From positions 1 through 34,253 of the forward strand of contig JAPSFM010000047.1 of the NCBI GenBank assembly GCA_035063885.1: a stretch of DNA of 34,253 nucleotides, in the 5' to 3' direction. Both the position numbers and the translations under genes were made by a program. Source of the DNA: CAADGY01 sp900696665. GTDB taxonomy: Bacteria; Acidobacteriota; Terriglobia; Bryobacterales; Bryobacteraceae. A model generated the notes under the pieces. It had not been told where the DNA came from, made no database searches, and was given only the letters and a program-made list of their open reading frames with translations. Position 1 is the stretch's first letter. Every line of letters starts with the position of its first letter. Below, piece after piece: positions 8,466 to 17,035 of the stretch.

Positions 8466-9824
8466 ATGCCCTTGAGGATAATGATCGGCTTGCTACTGGT
8501 GTTGATAGCCTCACCGCAAGCCACGGAGGAGTTGTTTATTACCAGTGAGCATCCGCGGCTCCTGCTGAATTCCAGACGCCTGAAACTGCTGCGGCGGGAA
8601 CGGGTGCGGGAATCCATCCGCTGGCAGCAGTTTCAGACGTTGATGACAGGTGGAGTTCCGATGCCGGAGCCGGGCTTTGCCAATGCCTTGTACTATCGCA
8701 TAACCGACGATGCGGAAGCAGGCCGGCGCGCCGTGGAATGGGCGCTGGGTCCGCAGACGGATTTGCGCCAACTCGCAATCGTTTTTGACTGGTGCCAGCC
8801 GCTTCTCAATGATAATCAATCGGCGGTCATTGCCGCCCGGCTTCGCGCTGGGCTGGATTCGGCAACGGGAGCGCGGGACCTGCCGGCTGTACGTTCCGCC
8901 GTTATGGCAGCCATCGCCCTGGCAGGTCACAACCCGGATGCGGAGCGTCTTCTCAATGAGTTGATCCGGAAAAAGTGGCAGGAGGACCTCGCGCCGAAGC
9001 TTGGGGTGCAACCGGTACCGTTTCCCCTTCAGGAAACCTATGCGCTCTATGAGTTGATTCACATCATACGGGACAACACCGGCGTGGACCTGCGCGATTC
9101 GGCACGCGCATTCTTCAAGACTTTCCCGGCGTATCACATGCTTGCACACTATCCGGCTTCGTACCCCGCCGGCGAGAACGATTTCCGGATACCGGTATCC
9201 GGCACCGGCAAAGAACCCGATCTCAGGCGAGCCTCCCTTTCCCGGGCAGCGGAACTGAGCATGGTCGCCTATGACACCAACGCGATCGAGAGCCAGTTTG
9301 TGCAAGGCTGGCTTATCAACGACCGTTTTCTCATGAGGGGCCCTTTCGGCGCGCCCTACGAGCTTCTTTGGGCCAATCCCTACCAACCCGGGCTCAGCTA
9401 CTTCCACATGCCGCTGGTCTTCCACGATCCCGCCACGGGCCGCCTGATTCTGCGTTCAAGTTGGGAGGAAGATGCCCAGTGGTTTGGACACCTCGAAGGA
9501 TGGACCCAGTTGTTCGAGAACGGCCGCATAGTGAAGGTTCGATCCCGGACCAAACAGCCCCCTGTACGGATGGGTGAAGCGATGGTCGTGTTCGCCGGGA
9601 ACGGCCTGCGGTTCCGGGGTGGCAGCGGGAACGGGTCCGAGGTATTCGTCGTCGGCCTTACTCCTTCACAAGAATATGAGATCGAGATGGACGACCGGGA
9701 GATGTTCGAGCAGACCGCGGACGCCGGGGGCATTCTTTCCCTTTCCATTAGCAAAGGAGCCGCCACTGGCGTACGAATTCGCGAAGTGGCCCCGCCGCAT
9801 CAATCGCCTAAGAACCGGCCATAA
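8466..9824 (+). CDS. Secreted heparinase II/III-like protein
   Basis: The 452-residue product begins with an apparent signal peptide (hydrophobic IMIGLLLVLIASPQA, residues 5-19). The mature N-terminus has HPRLLLNSRRLKLLRR, a pattern seen at the start of heparinase II/III and alginate-lyase-like alpha/alpha-toroid proteins. A long helical region follows, then a beta-rich C-terminal part from about residue 310. Catalytic residues cannot be assigned with confidence, so lyase activity is inference. The ATG at 8466 is chosen because it gives a positively charged n-region; an in-frame ATG at 8481 is the alternative. A perfect inverted repeat lies just upstream. The 3' end overlaps the convergent permease gene by 25 bases. 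Confidence 0.75.
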   Translation: MPLRIMIGLLLVLIASPQATEELFITSEHPRLLLNSRRLKLLRRERVRESIRWQQFQTLMTGGVPMPEPGFANALYYRITDDAEAGRRAVEWALGPQTDLRQLAIVFDWCQPLLNDNQSAVIAARLRAGLDSATGARDLPAVRSAVMAAIALAGHNPDAERLLNELIRKKWQEDLAPKLGVQPVPFPLQETYALYELIHIIRDNTGVDLRDSARAFFKTFPAYHMLAHYPASYPAGENDFRIPVSGTGKEPDLRRASLSRAAELSMVAYDTNAIESQFVQGWLINDRFLMRGPFGAPYELLWANPYQPGLSYFHMPLVFHDPATGRLILRSSWEEDAQWFGHLEGWTQLFENGRIVKVRSRTKQPPVRMGEAMVVFAGNGLRFRGGSGNGSEVFVVGLTPSQEYEIEMDDREMFEQTADAGGILSLSISKGAATGVRIREVAPPHQSPKNRP

Positions 9825-10990
9825 GGGCGTAATTCCACGACGTTGTCGCAGACAGCCTTTATTCCCGCCGTAATGGGAATGGCCAGCACCAGCCCGATGC
9901 CTCCCCACAGAGTGCCCCAGAACATTAGTGCCACGGTCACCACCAGTGGGTTTAAATGCACTCGCCCGCCGACGATTTTCGGATACAGCAGATTCAGCGC
10001 AAGCAGATGTAGAACTGCGATAGTCGTTCCAATGATGAGGTAAGGCGTCATCGCATCGTATACCGGCAGGGCAGCCAGCAGCGGAGGCACCATGGCAAGC
10101 GGCAACCCAACGTAAGGTACCAGGCTGAGGAACCCGCTGAATGGTGCGATCAGGAATGGGTAGGGAAGGCTCATGCTGATGAAGAAAAGCCAGCTCGCCA
10201 TGGAAAGAAGCAGCCCGAGCACAAAATTGCCAACAATGTATGCGCGCGCCATCTCCGCGATCCCGTGCCAACTCTTGCCTGCAATGAGACGCGCCTGTCC
10301 ATCGAAGAACTGCAAAAAACTACGGCGAATGTGGTCCCGCCAACTCAACATGAAATACACAAGAAACGGCACGAACGACGCCATCAGGAGAACGTTATAA
10401 AACGAGCTTAAATAGGAGTACAGATAGTTGACCAGCGGCGTTCTTTGCTCCTGAATGCGCACTTGCGGAACCTGCTGCGTGGCCGGAGACGGCTCCGGAG
10501 GCGGGGCCTTGCGTCCTCGCGTTTTCTTCGCCGCCGCTTGTGCAGCCTGCTGCGCCATCGCTTCCGCGGCCAGTTGATCGCGTTCGCGAATCCGTTTGGG
10601 AACCAGAGCTTCGTACAGCGATTTCTCCGCCGCCTCCAGCCGCGCCGAGACATTATCCACTAAATCGCTGATGCGCCGGCTATAGCTGGGCAGTTCCTCC
10701 AACAGGCCCGAAATCTGTGTGTATAAGCCGAGGCCCGTGAGATAAATCAGCAGCAGAGCCACGCTGCACACCATGAAACTGGCGGCTCCCCGCGGAAACT
10801 TGAAACGAACCAAAAAGCTGACCGCCGGCTCCAGAATAAAGGCCAGCATCGTGGCAATAATCAGCGTGATAATAAATACGCGGCCGAAGTAGAGCAGCGC
10901 GATTACAGCCGCCAGCGCGATAACAGCTCTGCCGATACTGCGCCCTGCCTGCCCCGGTTCCGTCGGGATCGCAGGAGTCAAAGTGGACAC
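9800..10990 (-). CDS. AI-2E family transporter (PerM-like permease)
   Basis: The 396-residue inner-membrane protein fits the AI-2E/PerM family: N-terminal membrane helices (about residues 20-45 and 65-90), a hydrophilic loop, then several C-terminal helices. The family motif region SLVPYVGLPLAMVPPLL and the ALNLLYPKIVGG block support the call. The hydrophilic loop (about 105-185) is unusually long and low-complexity, rich in Ala, Gln, Lys and Pro. Family members export small molecules or ions in a few studied cases; the substrate here is unknown. The start is GTG at 10990 with GAGAGG eight bases upstream. The last 25 bases overlap the 3' end of the convergent heparinase-like gene. Confidence 0.9.
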   Translation of the reverse strand: MSTLTPAIPTEPGQAGRSIGRAVIALAAVIALLYFGRVFIITLIIATMLAFILEPAVSFLVRFKFPRGAASFMVCSVALLLIYLTGLGLYTQISGLLEELPSYSRRISDLVDNVSARLEAAEKSLYEALVPKRIRERDQLAAEAMAQQAAQAAAKKTRGRKAPPPEPSPATQQVPQVRIQEQRTPLVNYLYSYLSSFYNVLLMASFVPFLVYFMLSWRDHIRRSFLQFFDGQARLIAGKSWHGIAEMARAYIVGNFVLGLLLSMASWLFFISMSLPYPFLIAPFSGFLSLVPYVGLPLAMVPPLLAALPVYDAMTPYLIIGTTIAVLHLLALNLLYPKIVGGRVHLNPLVVTVALMFWGTLWGGIGLVLAIPITAGIKAVCDNVVELRPYGRFLGD

Positions 10991-11059
10991 CGAGGAAACC
11001 TCTCAGGAGACCTTTACCAGCTACTCTAGCATGAAGACAGATAGAATATTAGCAGTACT

Positions 11060-11524
11060 GTGGATTTGGCTTCAGGCGGCAGGGTTCTCGCTCTCGACCT
11101 CGGTAAACGGCGCATCGGCATAGCTATTAGCGATGCGCTGCGAATGACCGCGCAAGGGCTCGATACGCTGGTGAGGACGAATATCCGAAGCGACATTCTG
11201 GCACTCGAGGAAATTATCCATAACCGTGATGTCTCGCTGGTCCTGATCGGGAATCCGCTTCACATGAGTGGACACGAGGGGGCGGGGTCCGCGTTCGCAC
11301 GGGACTTCGCCGAGCGGCTGTCTCAGCATACGGGAGTAGCTGTCCGGCTTTGGGATGAACGCCTGACGACAGTGGAAGCGCAGCGTGTGCTTCGCCAGAG
11401 CGGCGCCAGTATCGAGAAGCGCGCCCGTGCCGTGGACAAACTGTCCGCGGTGATTCTGCTTGAGAGCTATCTCGATTCGCTCGCTGGAAGCGACGGGGAG
11501 ATGCCGGCCGATGCGGTTTTCTAA
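11060..11524 (+). CDS. ruvX: Putative pre-16S rRNA nuclease / Holliday junction resolvase YqgF
   Basis: The 154-residue protein matches the RNase H-fold YqgF/RuvX family. It shows LALDLGKRRIGIAISD near the N-terminus with the first catalytic Asp, the central VLIGNPLHMSG strand-turn, and LWDERLTTVEAQRVL towards the end. In E. coli this protein matures the 5' end of 16S rRNA. The GTG at 11060 is the most upstream plausible start but has no clear ribosome-binding site. A TAGAAT hexamer (11042-11047) sits only about 12 bases upstream, so the message may have almost no leader. Its 3' end overlaps mltG by 14 bases, a gene pairing seen in many bacteria. Confidence 0.93.
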   Translation: MDLASGGRVLALDLGKRRIGIAISDALRMTAQGLDTLVRTNIRSDILALEEIIHNRDVSLVLIGNPLHMSGHEGAGSAFARDFAERLSQHTGVAVRLWDERLTTVEAQRVLRQSGASIEKRARAVDKLSAVILLESYLDSLAGSDGEMPADAVF

Positions 11525-12509
11525 GTTGCTGCTTCCGGCGTTCGTGCTCCTTTTTCTCGCCGCCGCAGTGTTGGGCGCTGCTCTCTTCGTGCCGTACTCG
11601 GGCTTTGGAAAAGAAACGTTTGTCGATATCCCGAAAGGCACCGCTACCCGCCACATGGCTACGTTGTTGCGGCAGGCTGGTGTCATCCGATTCGACTGGC
11701 AGTTTCTGCTGGCCCGCGCGATCCGGAAAGATGCCAGATTGCAGGCGGGCGAGTACCGCTTCCATACTGCCGCTTCGGTGTGGACCGTATTCGACCGCAT
11801 CGTCAGAGGCGACATCTTCTATCACCAGGTGAGGGTACCGGAAGGTCATAATATGTTCGACATCGCGAACACACTGGAAAAACAGAAGTTGATCCCCGCG
11901 GAAGTATTTCTCAAGGTGGCTCGCGACCCGGCACTGATTCGAGATCTGGACCCACAGGCACCCTCGCTCGAAGGTTTCCTCTTCCCTTCCACCTACCGTA
12001 TTGCCCGGCACACCACAGCCGAGCAGGTCTGCCGTATGATGACGGACGAGTTCCGGCGCGTATGGAAAGAGTTGAATCCGGCGCCGGAAACGGACATTCA
12101 CACAATTGTCACGCTAGCGTCGCTGGTGGAGAAGGAGTCCGCGCTTCCGCAGGAACGCCCACAGGTGGCATCTGTATATGCGAATCGCTTGCGCAAAGGG
12201 ATGCGGATGGACGCCGACCCGACCGTTATCTATGCCGCGCTGTTGGAGAACCGTTACCGCGGCGCCATCTACCGGTCCGATTTGGATAAGAATCACCCCT
12301 ACAACACCTACCGCCACGCCGGACTCCCGCCGGGGCCGATTGCCAACCCGGGACGCGCCGCTTTGGAGGCGGCTTTGCGGCCGGCCGAGACCAAATTCCT
12401 GTTTTTTGTCGCGAAGCCGGACGGCTCCGGAGCACACGAATTCACCACGGATCTCACCGAACATAACAAAGCCGTTTTGAACTACCGCCGTGGTGCGCCG
12501 CAACACTAA
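11511..12509 (+). CDS. mltG: Endolytic murein transglycosylase MltG
   Basis: The 332-residue protein has an N-terminal membrane anchor (about residues 6-25), a LysM-like part, and the YceG/MltG catalytic domain. Key motifs are EGFLFPSTYRI, the ASLVEKES block with catalytic Glu207, DPTVIYA and YNTYRHAGLPPGPIANPG. By family knowledge it cleaves nascent glycan strands in the periplasm at the inner membrane and so terminates chain growth. The ATG at 11511 lies inside the end of ruvX; the open frame extends 17 codons further upstream within ruvX without family similarity. The stop overlaps the next gene by 20 bases, suggesting a ruvX-mltG-hypothetical operon. Confidence 0.95.
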   Translation: MRFSKLLLPAFVLLFLAAAVLGAALFVPYSGFGKETFVDIPKGTATRHMATLLRQAGVIRFDWQFLLARAIRKDARLQAGEYRFHTAASVWTVFDRIVRGDIFYHQVRVPEGHNMFDIANTLEKQKLIPAEVFLKVARDPALIRDLDPQAPSLEGFLFPSTYRIARHTTAEQVCRMMTDEFRRVWKELNPAPETDIHTIVTLASLVEKESALPQERPQVASVYANRLRKGMRMDADPTVIYAALLENRYRGAIYRSDLDKNHPYNTYRHAGLPPGPIANPGRAALEAALRPAETKFLFFVAKPDGSGAHEFTTDLTEHNKAVLNYRRGAPQH

Positions 12510-12978
12510 ACGCGACCGGATCGCCGAAGCCGTCCGGGAGTCCGGCTGGGAGAGGATTGACGTAGAGGAGTTTGCCCGGCTTCAAGCCGCATTCGCGCCG
12601 GTTTCGGCGCGTTACCTCCGTGAATCCATTCGTGCTGCCGGCGTTCCGATGTCGGCGCTGGCTGAAGGTATCCGGCAGGACTCGCTGGAGGAGTTGGAGC
12701 GTACGCTGCTACGAATGCAGGCCGAATACGACGCGGCCTCTCAGGCGGGGGATGCGCGGAGAGCCCGCCAATGCCGGGAGGCGGTCATCAAGTCAAAAGA
12801 CCACGCGAAATGGGCACTGAGAAAAGCTGTGCAGGAGGAGAAGCGGCGCGAACGCGCGGAAACGATTTTGTGGATGTTGACCTGGCTGGAAAACCCGGCC
12901 TTGTTCCCCGACTGGCTCGAACTGCGAAAGCGTGAAGTGCGGCGGGAGTTGGCCCCGCCGCACCCGATTTCCTATTGA
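12490..12978 (+). CDS. Hypothetical helical protein downstream of mltG
   Basis: I do not recognise this 162-residue protein. It is strongly charged and predicted almost entirely helical, with a coiled-coil-like stretch around residues 65-125. There is no signal peptide or membrane segment. The start is GTG at 12490 (a second GTG follows), inside the end of mltG, so it is probably translated from the same message. The 3' end overlaps the convergent small secreted protein by seven bases. A cytoplasmic role is likely; nothing more can be said. Confidence 0.7.
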   Translation: MVRRNTKRDRIAEAVRESGWERIDVEEFARLQAAFAPVSARYLRESIRAAGVPMSALAEGIRQDSLEELERTLLRMQAEYDAASQAGDARRARQCREAVIKSKDHAKWALRKAVQEEKRRERAETILWMLTWLENPALFPDWLELRKREVRRELAPPHPISY

Positions 12979-13292
12979 AGCGCGATGCTATCGACCTTGA
13001 TGGTTTCCCCCTCCCGGGTACCTTGCACCGTCGCCTTCAAATCCTTCTCCTTGGAACTTGCCTTAAGAGCAGCCAGCGTTTTCGCGTTGCCCTCTTCATC
13101 GAACTTCATAAACTTGCCATCGGCGGTCATCAAACCGTAACCGCTCTTTGCACAACCGATGGCGCACTTCCTTGTGTGGCTCGCCAGGTCCTTGTCCTTA
13201 CACATCACGTCCACTACGGTGCCCGTGAACGTGTCGGCAAAAGCGGCCAGCGAGAATACGGCGATAGCGCCGGCGTACCTCAGGAAACGCAT
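12972..13292 (-). CDS. Small secreted Cys-containing protein (OB-like, DUF5818-type)
   Basis: The 106-residue product has a signal peptide (FLRYAGAIAVFSLAAFA, cleavage near residue 19). The mature start TFTGTVVDVMC is a pattern common in small exported acidobacterial proteins that I associate with DUF5818. Cys31, His39, Cys43 and Cys47 could bind a metal or form disulfides. A good ribosome-binding site (GGAGGG, ten bases before the ATG) supports the start. Function is unknown. It converges on the hypothetical gene at 12490-12978 and overlaps it by seven bases. Confidence 0.75.
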   Translation of the reverse strand: MRFLRYAGAIAVFSLAAFADTFTGTVVDVMCKDKDLASHTRKCAIGCAKSGYGLMTADGKFMKFDEEGNAKTLAALKASSKEKDLKATVQGTREGETIKVDSIALQ

Positions 13293-13596
13293 ATGGAAAC
13301 ATCCCTCCTCTGAGAAAATCTACCCATAGCATGACATGGACGGAGCCGGGTTACCAGATCCATTCTGTCGTCAGGCGCCCGGTCTTCATCGCCAGCAACA
13401 CTCTAAAATCTTGATTTCACTAGTCTGAAACCGCCACAAAGACCTCCGATGTTAAAATACCGTAGCCTTCCGCCCCCACCCCGAAAAAATGCTCTTGAAA
13501 CTGGGATATCGCGCGAAGCATCTGATTCACTTGAAGGTTACTTCGAGTGGATCCTCCGCGTTGTTTTGCGGTGAGAAACTATAGCAGTTTCGGTAC
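13293..13596. other. Intergenic stretch between divergent genes
   Basis: These bases separate two genes pointing outward. I see no coding frame with support and no RNA gene. The promoter for the plus-strand gene follows at 13597-13625. Confidence 0.5.
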
Positions 13597-13625
13597 TTGA
13601 TTGTATGACGTAGCCTGATTATACT
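13597..13625 (+). promoter_or_regulatory. Sigma-70-type promoter
   Basis: TTGATT (13597-13602) and TATACT (13620-13625) are separated by exactly 17 bases, close to the housekeeping consensus. The predicted transcript would start near 13632, about 35 bases before the ATG at 13667. Confidence 0.6.
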
Positions 13626-13666
13626 GGCCTTTTTTGACCGGTAATTTTGCTGAGTGAGTAGTCCAG

Positions 13667-13933
13667 ATGATTGGAAGGGACAATTTCGACGCGCTGACGC
13701 CGCAGAAAGAAGCGGCAATGTTTTATGGGTTGTTCCTGAGAGGGCATTCCGTCGATGCCCTTCGCAAGGACATCGATATTCCGCGGGCTACGCTCGAGAA
13801 ATGGCTGAACACTCCCCGCTTCGAGCCGGATTTCCAGGACAACCTCAAGCGAGTTTACGCCTATCGTAAGCAGGTACTAGCCATCTTCGATCAACTTGTG
13901 ACGCACGAGCTCAAGAAGCCCAGGCTCCACTAA
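13667..13933 (+). CDS. Small helical protein with HTH-like segment
   Basis: The 88-residue protein has no named family that I recognise. Residues about 29-47 (HSVDALRKDIDIPRATLEKWL) have the spacing of a helix-turn-helix, similar to homeodomain-like or terminase-small-subunit-like DNA-binding segments. The rest is helical and charged. It has its own good promoter (13597-13625). The stop lies 22 bases from the stop of the convergent czcA gene. A small DNA-binding role is possible but unproven. Confidence 0.65.
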   Translation: MIGRDNFDALTPQKEAAMFYGLFLRGHSVDALRKDIDIPRATLEKWLNTPRFEPDFQDNLKRVYAYRKQVLAIFDQLVTHELKKPRLH

Positions 13934-13955
13934 CCACCTCCCGTTTCGCACCCGC

Positions 13956-16900
13956 CTATTCCACCTGATTTTCCCGCGATGCCTCGCGGCACGCCCACGG
14001 GTACAACAGTGGAAGCATGTACAGCGTCAACAGGGTGGAGGTAACCAGACCACCGATCACCACAGTGGCCAGAGGGCGCTGCATCTCCGAGCCGATTGAA
14101 GTCGATGTTGCCATCGGAACAAAACCTAAACTGGCAACCAGGGCGGTCATCAACACCGGCCGTAGACGAGTGCCTGCTCCTTCGAGAATGGCATCATGGA
14201 GGGGTTTCCCGTCCGCTCGCAGCCGGTTGATATGGCTAACCAGGACGATGCCATTCAACACGGCCACCCCGAATAGCGCCAGAAAACCGATTGACGCCGA
14301 CAGGTTCAGATTCAATCCGCGCAGCCAAAGCGCCCCAATGCCTCCCACGAGGGCAAACGGGACGTTTAGAATAATGAGAATCGCCTGGGGCACCGAATCG
14401 AAGGTGGCAAACAGCAGGGCGAAGATAATCAACACAGTCAGCGGAAGCACGATCGCGAGGCGCCGCATCGCCCGCTGTTGATTCTCAAACTGTCCGCCCC
14501 AATCGGTACTATAGCCGGCCGGTAGCACGAGGCCCGCTTCCAGCTTACGTTCCGCCGCGGCCACGAAGCTTCCCAGGTCGGTGCCTCGCACGTTCGCCTG
14601 CACTACGATCCGGCGCTGCCCGTTTTCCCTCGAGACCACTTCCGGCCCGCGGACCACTTCCACGCGGGCTATGCTGCCCAGCGGCACGCGCTCGCCGGCG
14701 GGCGCAGCGATGAGCAGTTGACGAAGAGACTCGGCATCCGCGCGATATCGCTCTGGGAAACGGATCACGATGGGAAACCGGCGCTGACCCTCGATCATCT
14801 CCGAGACATACTTGCCGGCAACGGCTGCTTCGACGAGTTCGCGCACCCTCGTAATATCCAGACCATAGCGCGCCAGCGCCGTCCGGTCCACGTTTACGCG
14901 AAGCTCCCCCACGCCGGACAGGATCTCCATCTGGAGATCCGCCGCGCCGGGAACAGTGGCCATCAATGTTTGCGCCTGCTCCGCCAGTTGCTCGAGCACC
15001 TGCGGATCCTCCCCGAAAATCTTCAACGCAACGTCAGCCTTTATTCCCGAAACCACCTCATCCAGCCGCATCGCCATGGGCTGTGTGAAGCTATAGGCGA
15101 CTCCGGGAACTTTCTCGAGCGAGTGCAACATCTTTTCGAATAACTCTTCCTTTGTTTCCGCCGTCGTCCATTCTCTGACCGGCTTCAGGCGGACGTAGAC
15201 ATCGGCCTCGTATATTCCCATTGCCTCGGTGGCCATGTCCGGCCGGCCCAGCTTTGAAACCACACCCGCCACCTCGGGAAACTTCATAACCACCTTCTCG
15301 ATTTCGTCGCTGAGTTTGATCGATTCGGTCAGCGAAATACCGGGGAGTTTGCGAGTCTGAATGAGCAGTGAGCCTTCATCCAGCCTGGGCATAAACTCTG
15401 TGCCGATGTACGCCAGGGAGGCAAGCGAGACCGTCACTAACGCCAAACCCGTGAGAACGGCGGACAGGCGGTGGCGCATTGTGAAGCGCAGCGTGGCTTC
15501 ATAGGAGTGGCGGACTTTGGAGAACCAACCGCCGGTGTGGGGGTTCACGCCCTTACGCAGAACGATGGCCGCCGCGGTCGGGACGACCGTCAGCGAAAAG
15601 ACCAGCGCTCCCACCAGCGCGGAACAGACCGTAATCGCCATCGGATGGAACATGCGGCCTTCCAGGCCCTCCAGGAACATGATGGGCATGTAGACGGCAA
15701 TGATGATCGCCACCGCGAATACGATAGGCCGCGCAACCTCGTGAGCCGCGTGCCGGACCCGTCCAAGCACGTTGGTGATCTTCTCCCCCGGCTTTCTTTC
15801 CAGCTTCCGAACGGAGTTCTCCATCATCACCACCGCGCCATCCACGATCATGCCGAAGTCGAGAGCGCCCAGGCTCATCAGGTTGGCCGAAATGCCGAAA
15901 ATCGTCATGCCGATGAAACCTACCAACAGCGACAAGGGAATCACCGAGGCTACGATGAGCGCCGCTGGAATGTTGCCCAGGAACAAAAGCAGCACTGCCA
16001 CGACCAGAACGCCGGCTTCCATCAGATTTTTCCGGACTGTTCCAATGGTCCCTTCGATAACCTCGGCCTGATCGTAGAAGGGAACGATCTTTACTCCCTC
16101 GGGGAGACGGATGGATGACAGCTTCTCTTTCACGCGGTCGATTACCCGGCGGCCGTTCTCGCCCTTCAGCATGATCGCCATGCCGGACACCGTCTCCCCC
16201 TGCCCATTGCGCAGAACCGCTCCCTGCCGCTGCATCCCAGCGATGGTGACGCGCGCGATATCTCGAAGCAGCACCGGCGTACCCGCGCGCGCCAGGACGA
16301 CGATGTTGGACAAGTCCCCAATACTCTGTGTGCGGCCAAGCCCCCTGACGGTGTACTGCTCCGCGTAATGCTCGATGACGCCGCCGCCAAAGTTGGCATT
16401 GTTCTCCTGGACCCGGAGGAATACGTCATGAAGAGTCAGCCCGTAGCTTTGCAGCCGTACGGGATCGACTTCAATTTGATATTGCTTGCTCTCGCCGCCC
16501 CACGTGTTCACTTCATTAATGCCGACAACGGTCCGCAGTTGATTCTTGATCTGCCATTCATGGAGGGTCTTCAATTCCATCGCGGACATGCCGTTTCCTT
16601 CGAGCGTGTACTGGTAAACCTCACCAAAGGCTGTTGCGACAGGTCCCAGACTGGGTTCCAGTCCTTCAGGCAGGCGGGCGCGTACTTCCTGAATCCGTTC
16701 ACTCACCAGTTGCCTTGCGAAATAAGTATCTACCGAGTCGTCGAAGACAACTGTCACCATGGACAAACCCAGCTTTGAGATGGAACGTATGCCCTCCGTC
16801 CTGGGCAAGCCCATGAGAGCTGTCTCGATCGGAAACGTGACCAGTTGCTCTACTTCCAAAGGCGCCATCGCCGGAGCTTCGGTGGTCACGACAACCTGGT

Positions 16901-17033
16901 TGTTTGTCAGATCGGGGAAAGCATCGATCGGAATTTGAAGCATCGTGTAGATGCCGTAACCAACCAAGCCGAGCAAGCCGGCGAGCACAAAGAAACGGTG
17001 CCGCAGATGAAAATCGATGACCGCGTTGAGCAA
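13956..17033 (-). CDS. czcA: Heavy-metal efflux RND transporter, CzcA type
   Basis: The 1025-residue inner-membrane pump is a full-length HME-RND protein: helices at about 14-32 and 340-500, two large periplasmic loops, and a second helix bundle near 860-1015. In transmembrane helix 4 the motif LDFGMIVDGAVVMMEN carries Asp392, Asp398 and Glu405, equivalent to the proton-relay acids of CzcA. This pattern marks divalent-cation pumps (Zn/Co/Cd/Ni), whereas Cu/Ag pumps of the CusA type lack the first Asp; that assignment is family-based inference. The start is TTG at 17033, 2 bases after the czcB stop, with GGAGG seven bases upstream. It is the last gene of an eight-gene overlapping series. Confidence 0.95.
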   Translation of the reverse strand: MLNAVIDFHLRHRFFVLAGLLGLVGYGIYTMLQIPIDAFPDLTNNQVVVTTEAPAMAPLEVEQLVTFPIETALMGLPRTEGIRSISKLGLSMVTVVFDDSVDTYFARQLVSERIQEVRARLPEGLEPSLGPVATAFGEVYQYTLEGNGMSAMELKTLHEWQIKNQLRTVVGINEVNTWGGESKQYQIEVDPVRLQSYGLTLHDVFLRVQENNANFGGGVIEHYAEQYTVRGLGRTQSIGDLSNIVVLARAGTPVLLRDIARVTIAGMQRQGAVLRNGQGETVSGMAIMLKGENGRRVIDRVKEKLSSIRLPEGVKIVPFYDQAEVIEGTIGTVRKNLMEAGVLVVAVLLLFLGNIPAALIVASVIPLSLLVGFIGMTIFGISANLMSLGALDFGMIVDGAVVMMENSVRKLERKPGEKITNVLGRVRHAAHEVARPIVFAVAIIIAVYMPIMFLEGLEGRMFHPMAITVCSALVGALVFSLTVVPTAAAIVLRKGVNPHTGGWFSKVRHSYEATLRFTMRHRLSAVLTGLALVTVSLASLAYIGTEFMPRLDEGSLLIQTRKLPGISLTESIKLSDEIEKVVMKFPEVAGVVSKLGRPDMATEAMGIYEADVYVRLKPVREWTTAETKEELFEKMLHSLEKVPGVAYSFTQPMAMRLDEVVSGIKADVALKIFGEDPQVLEQLAEQAQTLMATVPGAADLQMEILSGVGELRVNVDRTALARYGLDITRVRELVEAAVAGKYVSEMIEGQRRFPIVIRFPERYRADAESLRQLLIAAPAGERVPLGSIARVEVVRGPEVVSRENGQRRIVVQANVRGTDLGSFVAAAERKLEAGLVLPAGYSTDWGGQFENQQRAMRRLAIVLPLTVLIIFALLFATFDSVPQAILIILNVPFALVGGIGALWLRGLNLNLSASIGFLALFGVAVLNGIVLVSHINRLRADGKPLHDAILEGAGTRLRPVLMTALVASLGFVPMATSTSIGSEMQRPLATVVIGGLVTSTLLTLYMLPLLYPWACREASRENQVE

Positions 17034-17035
17034 TC

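Noticed and set aside
15471..16118. 215-codon plus-strand open frame
   Set aside because: Antisense to czcA; composition (His, Gln, Arg rich) is that of a shadow.
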